A DNA stretch of 16,949 nucleotides from Cocleimonas sp. Lineage in GTDB: Bacteria; Pseudomonadota; Gammaproteobacteria; Thiotrichales; Thiotrichaceae. The DNA is taken from positions 1 to 16,949 of the forward strand of contig JAGLBQ010000188.1 in the NCBI GenBank assembly GCA_023146675.1, read 5' to 3'. A model generated the notes under the pieces. The model was given only the letters and a program-made list of their open reading frames with translations. It had not been told where the DNA came from and did no database searches. Shown here one piece after another: positions 1-6,289 of this stretch. Positions within the stretch are counted from its first letter, which is position 1. The number at the start of each line of letters is the position of its first letter. A program made the position numbers and the translations under genes.

Positions 1-76
1 ACTATAGTTTAAGGCAGACTCAAATAATAAACCAATATTGAAGCACATAAAAAATAATAAAAACCAACTTATTTTT

Positions 77-109
77 CCCCTGTGTTCTTTGAGTTCTCTG
101 TGGTAAAAG
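77..109. repeat. intergenic repeat-like patch upstream of argA
   Basis: This stretch reads like the dispersed intergenic repeat of the type CTCTGTGTTCTCTGTGG followed by TTAAA or GTAAA, which occurs in many bacterial genomes. Two partial copies of a TGTGTTCT/GTTCTCTG unit follow each other here. It ends only 6 nt before the argA start codon, so it forms the 5' leader of argA. Only one copy is visible in this window, so calling it a repeat rests on recalled similarity, not on counting. Confidence 0.35.
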
Positions 110-115
110 AAGTCT

Positions 116-1420
116 ATGAAAAATACAACCAACACAGATATAAAAAACAATCACTCACGTGTAGATTTCTTTCGTGAAGCGGCACCTTATATCCACCTTC
201 ATCGGGGCAAAATATTTGTTATTGCTTTTTCAGGAGGGTTGATAGATGAACCTCAATTTGATCGTATTATCAGTGATATTGCCATTCTATCCGCATTGGG
301 TGCTCATATTATTATTGTACATGGCGCACGATCACAAATAGATCAGCGTTTGCAGAAACTAAATTATCCTATTGATATTAAAAATGATTTACGGATAACA
401 GATACTGCCACCTTAAAAATAGTCAAGCAAACCATTGGTGCATTGCGGGTTGAAATTGAGAATAAGTTGGGTCACGTACTCAATAGACCGCCCATTATTA
501 ATGATGAATTGGGGGTTTTATCGGGTAATTTTATTACTGCAAAACCTGTTGGAGTTTTTCAGGGGGTTGATTATCAACACACGGGAAAAGTGCGCAAAAT
601 TAATACCTCATTGATTCAATCACTCTTAGATCAAGAAAATATTGTATTGTTATCTTCGCTTGGGTTTTCCCCTACAGGAGAGGCGTATAATCTACGTTAT
701 GAAGATGTTGCTAGCTTTGTTGCTATACAAATAAAAGCGGATAAATTGATTTTTATTAGCCAGAATCAATATAGCTTACCGCGCGAAATCAGCCTGCAAG
801 ATTTAAAAACAAATATTCTACAAGATACTAGCAAATGTCCTCTGCTCAATGATATTGCAAGTGCCCTAAGCCAAGGTGTACAGCGCGTACATTTACTTAA
901 TGATCATCAAAATGGCGGGTTGCTGCTGGAGCTTTATACCCGTGATGGTATTGGAACTATGTTCACCGCTAGCCTATACGATGAAATTCGCCAAGCTACT
1001 ATTGATGATGTGAGTGGAATTATTGACCTCATTACTCCACTTGAGGAAAAAGGTATTCTGATTAAACGTTCGCGTGAGCAACTAGAGCTAGAAATCAATA
1101 ATTTCAGCATTATCAAACGTGATGGGAAAGTGATTGGCTGTGCTGCCTTATATGAAATGGATGAAGTAACGGCTGAATTAGCTTGTCTTGTCATTCATCC
1201 CGACTACCGCACAAGTGGTGGAGGTGATGCGTTAATAAAATTTATTACAAAAATTGCTAAAAAGAATAATCTACAACGGCTTTTAGTGCTGACAACCCAA
1301 TCAATAGACTGGTTTAAAGAACGTGGCTTTATGATGGGAGAGGTTGAAGATTTGCCCGCTAAAAAGAAAGCATTATATAATTTTCAACGTAATTCTAAGG
1401 TGCTTTTTAAGCAAGTATAG
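116..1420 (+). CDS. argA: N-acetylglutamate synthase (amino-acid N-acetyltransferase)
   Basis: Catalyses the first step of arginine synthesis, acetyl-CoA + L-glutamate to N-acetylglutamate, in the cytoplasm. The 434-residue protein has the classical ArgA layout: an amino-acid-kinase-like domain (about residues 20-280, with the HRGK and VHGARSQID segments) fused to a C-terminal GNAT acetyltransferase domain (about 288-434). The GNAT acetyl-CoA loop is visible as HPDYRTSGGG starting at H361, and the tail (LTTQSIDWFKERGF, then YNFQRNSKV) closely matches E. coli ArgA, which is about 443 residues. The family is normally feedback-inhibited by arginine through the kinase-like domain. The ribosome-binding site is weak (AAAAGAAG). 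It is convergent with infC and no other arg gene is nearby. Identification is firm; the exact start is less so. Confidence 0.95.
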   Translation: MKNTTNTDIKNNHSRVDFFREAAPYIHLHRGKIFVIAFSGGLIDEPQFDRIISDIAILSALGAHIIIVHGARSQIDQRLQKLNYPIDIKNDLRITDTATLKIVKQTIGALRVEIENKLGHVLNRPPIINDELGVLSGNFITAKPVGVFQGVDYQHTGKVRKINTSLIQSLLDQENIVLLSSLGFSPTGEAYNLRYEDVASFVAIQIKADKLIFISQNQYSLPREISLQDLKTNILQDTSKCPLLNDIASALSQGVQRVHLLNDHQNGGLLLELYTRDGIGTMFTASLYDEIRQATIDDVSGIIDLITPLEEKGILIKRSREQLELEINNFSIIKRDGKVIGCAALYEMDEVTAELACLVIHPDYRTSGGGDALIKFITKIAKKNNLQRLLVLTTQSIDWFKERGFMMGEVEDLPAKKKALYNFQRNSKVLFKQV

Positions 1421-1439
1421 CTATTATTCTTTCTGTAGC

Positions 1440-1467
1440 CCCGTATGCAGCCTAAGCAGAATACGGG
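1440..1467. repeat. short palindromic (REP-like) element between argA and infC
   Basis: CCCGTAT (1440-1446) pairs with ATACGGG (1461-1467) around a 14-nt loop containing CAGCCTAAGCAG. With the flanking CTGTAG it resembles the dispersed gammaproteobacterial palindrome of the form TGTAGCCCGGATG...CATCCGGG. It lies between the convergent 3' ends of argA and infC and may act as a bidirectional transcription stop or mRNA 3'-end stabiliser, but neither side has a T-run. Repeat status is inferred from recalled similarity. Confidence 0.45.
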
Positions 1468-1529
1468 AGTCGTAGAAACGTGCTATTCCCATATTGCATA
1501 AACTTCATTCGGAGCTAGAAAAGTATAAA

Positions 1530-2060
1530 CTACGTTTTCTGCTTTTTAATCGGTCCAATTACCATTACCATTTGGCGACCTTCCATTTTTGGAAATTGCT
1601 CTACCGCACCATATTCTTCCAGATCTTTCTCAACACGCTTAAGCATTTCCATGCCTAGTTCACGATGTGCCATTTCACGACCACGAAAACGAATGGTAAT
1701 TTTGGTTTTATCACCATTTTCAAGAAACTCAGTTAGCTTTTTTAGCTTGATATTGTAATCGCCAATATCGGTGCCAGGACGCATTTTGATCTCTTTTAAT
1801 TGTGTCTTTTTCTGCTTTTTCTTGGCAGCCCCTTTTTGTTTGCTCGACTCAAATCTGAACTTGCCATAGTCCATAATGCGACAGACGGGGGGTTCTGCAT
1901 TTGGCACAATTTCAACTAAATCAAGACTTAATGATTTAGCTTCTGATAGGGCTTCTTGATAAGAAACAACCCCTTTGTTTTCACCCGTTGCGTCGATAAG
2001 ACGAACTTTGGTTAAAGTAATGGCATCATTGATGCGATTTTTCTTCTGATTTCGAGCGAT
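1530..2060 (-). CDS. infC: translation initiation factor IF-3, probable AUC start
   Basis: IF-3 binds the 30S subunit, prevents premature 50S joining and checks the start codon-initiator tRNA pairing. The sequence shows the whole family: the N-domain (KNRINDAITLTKVRLID, then PNAEPPVCRIMDYGKFRFE), a lysine-rich linker (KQKGAAKKKQKKTQLKEIK) and the C-domain (RPGTDIGDYNIKLKKLTEFLENGDK, then RFRGREMAHRELG, then EGRQMVMVIGP). Start choice: there is no ATG, and the only upstream TTG (2079-2081) precedes the strong GGAGG at 2070-2074. Nine nt after GGAGG comes an in-frame ATC (2058-2060), giving a 176-residue protein whose N-terminus matches the family. E. coli infC uses AUU for autoregulation, so AUC fits. 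It lies downstream of thrS with an 89-nt gap and is probably cotranscribed. The usual rpmI-rplT pair is absent downstream. Confidence 0.95.
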   Translation of the reverse strand: MARNQKKNRINDAITLTKVRLIDATGENKGVVSYQEALSEAKSLSLDLVEIVPNAEPPVCRIMDYGKFRFESSKQKGAAKKKQKKTQLKEIKMRPGTDIGDYNIKLKKLTEFLENGDKTKITIRFRGREMAHRELGMEMLKRVEKDLEEYGAVEQFPKMEGRQMVMVIGPIKKQKT

Positions 2061-2069
2061 GCCTTGTTT

Positions 2070-2074
2070 CCTCC
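2070..2074 (-). promoter_or_regulatory. Shine-Dalgarno site that decides the infC start
   Basis: GGAGG on the minus strand, within TTTGGAGGAAACAAGGC, sits 9 nt before ATC (2058-2060). It lies downstream of the TTG at 2079-2081, so that TTG cannot be the start served by this site. No ATG or GTG lies within reach. This makes ATC the natural initiator. Confidence 0.8.
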
Positions 2075-2149
2075 AAAGCAAATTAATAAATTATTGTTGT
2101 AAAGAGAGCAGTAATTACCTAGCTACCTAAAATATACAACAAAACTAGC

Positions 2150-4057
2150 TTAACCGCGAGTAGCAACTTCGCTGTTAATCGTATTTATCAGGTCTGATAC
2201 ACTTAATGTTCCTAAGTCTTCACCTGAACGTGTGCGTACTGCAACTGAATCTGCTTCTACCTCTCTATCACCTACAACCAATAGATAAGGGATTCTCTGC
2301 AATGTATGTTCACGGATTTTAAAGCCTATTTTTTCATTTCTCAAGTCCGATATTGCACGAATTCCTGCTTTTTTCAAGCGATCAACAACAGAATATGCAA
2401 AATCAGACTGTTTATCTGTGATATTCATCACAACGGCTTGTTCTGGCGATAACCATAATGGGAAGCGACCTTCGTGATGTTCAATCAATATTCCAATAAA
2501 GCGCTCAAATGAGCCAAGTATCGCACGATGTAACATAACAGGTGTTTGACGTGAGCCATCTTCAGCAACATATTGTGCATCTAAACGCTCAGGCATTGAA
2601 AAATCAACCTGTACTGTACCTAATTGCCATACACGTCCAATACTATCTTTTAATGAAAATTCAATTTTTGGACCATAAAATGCGCCCTCACCAGGAAGTT
2701 CTTCCCAATCAAGCTGTTGTGCATCCAGTGCGTCAGCCAGTGATTTTTCTGCTTTATCCCAGTTTTCATCACTGCCAACACGGTTTTCGGGGCGAGTTGA
2801 TAAGCGATAGATAACGTCATCAAAACCAAAATCTTTATAAACATCATGCAAAAAATCGATAAACTCAGCAACTTCAGGCTGAATTTGGTCTTCCGTACAG
2901 AAGATGTGTCCATCATCTTGCACAAAGCCACGCACTCGCATTAGACCATGCAAAGCACCTGACATTTCATTACGATGACACGAGCCAAATTCTGCAAGAC
3001 GTAAGGGTAGGTCGCGGTAGCTTTTTAAACCTTGATTAAATACTTGAACGTGACAAGGGCAATTCATTGGCTTTAGTGCAAACTGTCGCCCATCGTTTTC
3101 TAGTGAGAACATATCATCGCTGTATTTAGCCGCATGACCTGAACGTTCCCATAACGAGAAATCAACCAATGAAGGTGTATTAATTTCTTGATAATCACGC
3201 AAACGCTGTTGCTCTCGCATATATTGCGCAATCGCTTGGTAAATAGTCCAACCTTTTGCATGCCAAAAAACTTGCCCTGGCGCTTCTTCCTGAATATGGA
3301 ATAAATCTAACTTGCGGCCTATCTTACGATGATCGCGCTTCTCTGCTTCTTCAATTCCGCGCACATGAGCTTTTAGTAGCTTTTTACTGCCCCATGCGGT
3401 GCCATAAATGCGCTGTAGCATTTTATTATTAGAATCGCCGCGCCAATACGCACCCGCCAACTTCATCAACTTAACCGCAGGTATTTTGCCCGTGCTTGGC
3501 ACATGAGGCCCACGGCATAAATCAATAAAATCACCTTGACGGTACAGTGATAAGTCTTGATCGGATGGAATATCCGCAATAATTTCAGCTTTATATTCCT
3601 CGCCCATCCCCTTAAAAAAAGCAATTGCCTCATCACGCGCCATAACGCTACGCTCAATAGGAATATCCTGCTTGATAATTTCCTGCATGCGTTTATCTAT
3701 GGCGCTTACATCCTCAGGTGTAAAAGCACGCACATAAGAAAAATCATAGAAAAAACCATTCTCAACCACAGGGCCAATGGTAACTTGTGCCTCTGGAAAG
3801 AGTTGCTTAACGGCCTGCGCCATTAAATGCGCAGATGAATGACGAATAACGTCTAGACCTTCATCACTGCTATTGGTAAATATTTGTAATTCGCAATCTG
3901 CTTCAATGAGATGACTTGCATCTAAAATCTCGTCATTGATTTTTCCAGCAATGGTCGCTTTAGCTAAGCCAGGACCAATATCGGCTGCAACATCAAGGAT
4001 AGAAATAGGATTATCGAATGAGCGCTGACTCCCATCAGGCAACGTTATAATAGGCAT
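2150..4057 (-). CDS. thrS: threonyl-tRNA synthetase
   Basis: Class II aminoacyl-tRNA synthetase that charges tRNA-Thr and edits mischarged Ser-tRNA-Thr. Full length, 635 residues (E. coli about 642). Order: N-terminal TGS domain (1-62), editing domain (about 63-225) with H73/H77 in RHSSAHLMAQA and C181/H185 in DLCRGPH, class II catalytic core (about 245-530), and C-terminal anticodon-binding domain (about 535-635). The zinc ligands of the active site are present: C333 in PMNCPCH, H384 in DDGHIF, and H510 in MLHRAILGSFERF. Motif 2 is visible as CHRNEMSGALHGLMRVRGF. The ATG at 4055-4057 has GGAG 8 nt upstream. Just before it sits a hairpin that copies a tRNA-Thr anticodon arm, so autogenous translational repression is likely. 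infC follows in the same direction. Confidence 0.98.
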   Translation of the reverse strand: MPIITLPDGSQRSFDNPISILDVAADIGPGLAKATIAGKINDEILDASHLIEADCELQIFTNSSDEGLDVIRHSSAHLMAQAVKQLFPEAQVTIGPVVENGFFYDFSYVRAFTPEDVSAIDKRMQEIIKQDIPIERSVMARDEAIAFFKGMGEEYKAEIIADIPSDQDLSLYRQGDFIDLCRGPHVPSTGKIPAVKLMKLAGAYWRGDSNNKMLQRIYGTAWGSKKLLKAHVRGIEEAEKRDHRKIGRKLDLFHIQEEAPGQVFWHAKGWTIYQAIAQYMREQQRLRDYQEINTPSLVDFSLWERSGHAAKYSDDMFSLENDGRQFALKPMNCPCHVQVFNQGLKSYRDLPLRLAEFGSCHRNEMSGALHGLMRVRGFVQDDGHIFCTEDQIQPEVAEFIDFLHDVYKDFGFDDVIYRLSTRPENRVGSDENWDKAEKSLADALDAQQLDWEELPGEGAFYGPKIEFSLKDSIGRVWQLGTVQVDFSMPERLDAQYVAEDGSRQTPVMLHRAILGSFERFIGILIEHHEGRFPLWLSPEQAVVMNITDKQSDFAYSVVDRLKKAGIRAISDLRNEKIGFKIREHTLQRIPYLLVVGDREVEADSVAVRTRSGEDLGTLSVSDLINTINSEVATRG

Positions 4058-4065
4058 TATATTTT

Positions 4066-4069
4066 CTCC
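4066..4069 (-). promoter_or_regulatory. thrS Shine-Dalgarno next to the operator hairpin
   Basis: GGAG on the minus strand lies 8 nt before the thrS ATG and only 4 nt after the 3' side of the anticodon-like hairpin. A synthetase bound to that hairpin would be expected to block ribosome access, which is the E. coli thrS mechanism. Confidence 0.7.
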
Positions 4070-4073
4070 AGTG

Positions 4074-4094
4074 GTGACCCTTACGATAGGTCAC
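4074..4094 (-). promoter_or_regulatory. thrS translational operator, tRNA-Thr anticodon-arm mimic
   Basis: On the minus strand the leader RNA has a 7-bp stem, GTGACCT (4094-4088) with GGGTCAC (4080-4074), closed by one T-G wobble. It encloses a 7-nt loop ATCGTAA (4087-4081). This is the exact geometry of a tRNA anticodon arm: U at position 33, CGU at 34-36 (a threonine anticodon, reading ACG) and A at 37. In E. coli, ThrRS binds such a hairpin (operator domain 2) immediately upstream of the thrS ribosome-binding site and represses its own translation. The match in loop content, stem length and position is what I see; function is inferred. Confidence 0.75.
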
Positions 4095-4140
4095 GTGATT
4101 TTATTAGGTTATTGACTTTAAAACGCGCCATGATAGCAAC

Positions 4141-4163
4141 TTAGCTTATATTGTTGTAGCTAA
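4141..4163 (-). promoter_or_regulatory. upstream hairpin, possible thrS operator second arm
   Basis: TTAGCT (4141-4146) pairs with AGCTAA (4158-4163) around an 11-nt loop, 46 nt upstream of the anticodon-like hairpin in the thrS leader. In the E. coli operator a second stem-loop (domain 4), separated by a single-stranded linker, provides the other half of the dimeric ThrRS binding site. The arrangement fits, but the stem is short and AT-rich, so this is a tentative call. Confidence 0.35.
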
Positions 4164-4296
4164 TATTTTATCCTCACTAATTATCTGTTTAGGGCTCAGG
4201 TTTTCTAGGGTTTCTAGCATCAAATGTGATCATGCTGAATAATATTCATACATATAGCTGATTAACAACATAGAGATCCTTGCATGACCAGTCGCC

Positions 4297-4413
4297 ATGA
4301 AAATAGAGAAATCCCCTATCACTCTATATACAATGGATAAAGCAGATAGCCATGAGGCAGCTATTGAAATGGCAAAAAACTGGTGGGAAGCTAGGGATAA
4401 AGCTCGATTTTAA
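4297..4413 (+). CDS. possible small protein or gene remnant, 38 aa
   Basis: ATG to TAA, reading MKIEKSPITLYTMDKADSHE and ending in AAIEMAKNWWEARDKARF. The second half is charged and amphipathic with a WW pair and looks like real coding sequence, more so than random AT-rich DNA. An inner ATG at 4333 gives a 26-aa version. The ribosome-binding site is poor. I do not recognise a family. It could be a small free-standing protein or the surviving C-terminal end of a decayed gene. Confidence 0.25.
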   Translation: MKIEKSPITLYTMDKADSHEAAIEMAKNWWEARDKARF

Positions 4414-4449
4414 GACGCTTTAAAAATGAATCTAGACTTTATACTTGCC

Positions 4450-4500
4450 CTTTGATCTTTGTTTGAATAGTCTCATTTGATATTCAAGGCATGATCAAAG
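4450..4500. repeat. nested inverted repeat (long imperfect hairpin)
   Basis: CTTTGATC (4450-4457) pairs with GATCAAAG (4493-4500). Inside it, TTGAATA (4463-4469) pairs with TATTCAA (4481-4487), leaving a 5x5 internal loop and an 11-nt apical loop. The 51-nt structure is about 100 nt upstream of the PGPGW gene. No T-run follows on either strand, so it is not a simple terminator. It could be part of a small RNA, an mRNA leader or a dispersed palindromic element. Confidence 0.45.
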
Positions 4501-4600
4501 AGCGCTACCGATCAGCATGACAGCAATAAGAATGTAGAATATCGAAAAACAAACAAGAGAATGGCATTCTTGTATATTTAACACTCAGGAATATTAAACA

Positions 4601-5002
4601 ATGTTTAGCACTAAGCTACTGACTATTTTAGCATTGACCTCTGTTATTACCTTTATAATTTCATTAATAGCTATCCCATGGGTTATCAAAAAAATGCCAG
4701 AGGATTACTTCTCTAGAGCACAATCAGATAGCCCATATAAGGATAAATATCACCCATTAATTTATCTATTATTCCGCATATTTAAAAATATTGTTGCCGT
4801 TATTTTTATACTTGCAGGTATTATTATGTTATTTACTCCAGGGCAAGGTTTGTTGACGATATTAGTTGGCTTAGGGATAAGTGACTTTCCTGGGAAATTT
4901 GTTTTAGAGCAAAAGATTGTTCGCAATAAAAAAATTTTTAATGCATTAAACTGGGTGCGCAAGCGTACTGGTGTAGCGCCCTTGATTTATCCTGCAATTT
5001 GA
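4601..5002 (+). CDS. PGPGW-type putative transmembrane protein
   Basis: A 133-residue protein with a hydrophobic N-terminal segment (about residues 8-28), a soluble stretch rich in charged residues (29-58), and a second hydrophobic region (about 62-92). The second region contains LFTPGQGLLTILVGL, which matches the PGPGW-type motif of a family of small predicted inner-membrane proteins of unknown function, here with PGQG (80-83) in place of PGPG. The C-terminus (KIFNALNWVRKRTGVAPL) also looks typical of that family. AGGA lies 10 nt before the ATG. The next gene starts 42 nt downstream and may be cotranscribed, but no functional link is apparent. Confidence 0.7.
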   Translation: MFSTKLLTILALTSVITFIISLIAIPWVIKKMPEDYFSRAQSDSPYKDKYHPLIYLLFRIFKNIVAVIFILAGIIMLFTPGQGLLTILVGLGISDFPGKFVLEQKIVRNKKIFNALNWVRKRTGVAPLIYPAI

Positions 5003-5044
5003 TTGCATACTTGAATGATAGGAATGAATCAAGAAGGATAAGAG

Positions 5045-5680
5045 ATGAAGACATATAATTATTCAACCATAACACTGAATAAATTAGAAGAAATTTTTAA
5101 TATCGAAAAAAAATATGACAGGACTGTATTTAATTCGTGGTTTGGTGAAAAATCTCACGTTAGCAAAGAAGATTTGTTCTATTTACAAGCGCTACGCAAT
5201 AAAAATATCCAACATCTTGATAATTATACCGAGCTGGAACTCATCAGCAAGTTTATAGCCCCCATCTTAAACCGAATCGATTTTGAGATTGAAGAGAAGA
5301 AAATTCGGGATTGGTATGAAATACCTCTTAAATATGAGTCTGATGAATATACATTTAATGGGCGATGTGATTTTGTGGTTGCAAAAGGCTACGATAAACC
5401 AATCTCTCCCTATTTTTTTATTCAGGAATTTAAGCAAACTTCATCCACGTTTCCCGAATATCAACTTTTAGCAGAAATGATAGTGGCAATAGAGATGAAC
5501 CAGAGTAGCTCAATAAAAGGAGCCTATATTATTGGTTCAATTTGGGTGTTTGTTATTGCTGATAAAAAACAAGAAAACCAATATCACTACACCTTATCAA
5601 AAAAATATGACGCTATGGAAATGGATGATTTAAACGATATTTATCATTATTTGCAGCGAGTAAAAAGGGAGCTTTTATAG
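5045..5680 (+). CDS. PD-(D/E)XK nuclease-fold-like protein, unknown role
   Basis: A 211-residue soluble protein. The pattern of a restriction-endonuclease-like core is visible: an acidic helix (TELELISKFIAPILN, E63/E65), then FNGRCDFVV with D109, then a strand FFIQEFK with E128 and K130, and a following helix with Q140 (EYQLLAEMIVAIE). Together these form an E-D-ExK-Q set as in the PD-(D/E)XK superfamily. The end (DLNDIYHYLQRVKREL) is helical. I cannot name a specific family. No methyltransferase or specificity gene is adjacent, so it is not an obvious restriction system. AAGGA lies 6 nt before the ATG. It could be a DNA-processing or defence nuclease, or a domesticated fold without activity. 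Confidence 0.6.
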   Translation: MKTYNYSTITLNKLEEIFNIEKKYDRTVFNSWFGEKSHVSKEDLFYLQALRNKNIQHLDNYTELELISKFIAPILNRIDFEIEEKKIRDWYEIPLKYESDEYTFNGRCDFVVAKGYDKPISPYFFIQEFKQTSSTFPEYQLLAEMIVAIEMNQSSSIKGAYIIGSIWVFVIADKKQENQYHYTLSKKYDAMEMDDLNDIYHYLQRVKRELL

Positions 5681-5693
5681 CCCCTCTAAATAT

Positions 5694-5719
5694 GAGGTAT
5701 ACCTACTCTTTGTATACTC
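5694..5719. terminator. possible bidirectional terminator hairpin
   Basis: GAGGTATAC (5694-5702) pairs with GTATACTC (5712-5719), with one bulged G and a 9-nt loop. It lies in the 54-nt gap between two convergent genes, where a transcription stop is expected. There is no clear T-tract on either strand, so this is a weak call. Confidence 0.3.
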
Positions 5720-5734
5720 CCAATCTCTATGAAT

Positions 5735-6274
5735 CTAATGCCCTTTATTATCATCACCATGACTATGCGTCAAATAAAGTGCTAAACCAAGCAAGGCAAT
5801 GCCACCTGCAAAATACAAAAGATCCAGCGGTGTTTCAAACTTCATACTGAGCGCATGCTCAAAGTAGCGCACGATTAAAATCATTAAAATAACTTTTGCT
5901 AAGCGATTTTTCAGATCATCCAGTGTATTGATAATTAAAATTTTTGATGAGCCTTCTTGCTCTTCTGCAATATCTATTTTACTAATAAATAACTCATACA
6001 AACCCAGTGCAAAGATCAATAAAACAGTTGCTAACAAATATCCATCAATAATTTCAACCACATGCTTAATTGTTTCTGCACGTAATGCCAAGCGTGCCTC
6101 TGTGGTTATTGTTGGAGATATATAATCCCCTAAATGACTGACCATAATCCATGCATCAATACTTGACATATACAATACCGCAGCAGCGGATACAAGGCTG
6201 ACAAGCACAGCAGCGATGACCATTAAACGGCTATTCCATAGGAATTTTTCAAACAACCTTTCTAGTAATTTCAA
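5735..6274 (-). CDS. yqhA: YqhA/UPF0114 family inner-membrane protein
   Basis: A 179-residue protein related to E. coli YqhA (about 164 residues), function unknown. Matching features are the N-terminal LERLFEKFLWNSRLMVIAAV, the IDGYLLATVLLIFALGLYELFISKIDIAEE segment (compare GYENFVSQLDISE in E. coli), the LDDLKNRLAKVILMILIV segment, and a final membrane helix. Four membrane segments are likely (about 15-37, 75-97, 118-136, 148-168), with a histidine-rich C-terminus (THSHGDDNKGH). The start is TTG with GAGG 7 nt upstream; no in-frame ATG fits the conserved N-terminus. It follows tilS with a 15-nt gap, so the two are probably cotranscribed. Confidence 0.85.
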   Translation of the reverse strand: MKLLERLFEKFLWNSRLMVIAAVLVSLVSAAAVLYMSSIDAWIMVSHLGDYISPTITTEARLALRAETIKHVVEIIDGYLLATVLLIFALGLYELFISKIDIAEEQEGSSKILIINTLDDLKNRLAKVILMILIVRYFEHALSMKFETPLDLLYFAGGIALLGLALYLTHSHGDDNKGH

Positions 6275-6289
6275 TTCTTACCCTCATTT

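Larger units (their letters stand above)
4058..4600. other. gene-poor intergenic region between thrS and the PGPGW gene
   Basis: This 543-bp divergent interval holds the thrS leader hairpins (4074-4163), a tandem TTTCTAG pair near 4202-4217 (part of TTTTCTAGGGTTTCTAG), a possible 38-codon ORF (4297-4413), and a nested inverted repeat (4450-4500). Promoters for both flanking genes must lie here, but I did not find a convincing -35/-10 pair. Confidence 0.5.

Noticed and set aside
2079..2081. TTG as the infC start (183-residue version)
   Set aside because: It lies upstream of the GGAGG ribosome-binding site and adds residues that do not align with IF-3. ATC at 2058-2060 fits better.
2542..2814. 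Open frames opposite or out of frame with thrS
   Set aside because: They are shadows of the well-conserved thrS frame and show no protein-like features.
4224..4236. CRP-like site (AATGTGATCATG)
   Set aside because: Only one half-site fits and the partner half is absent.
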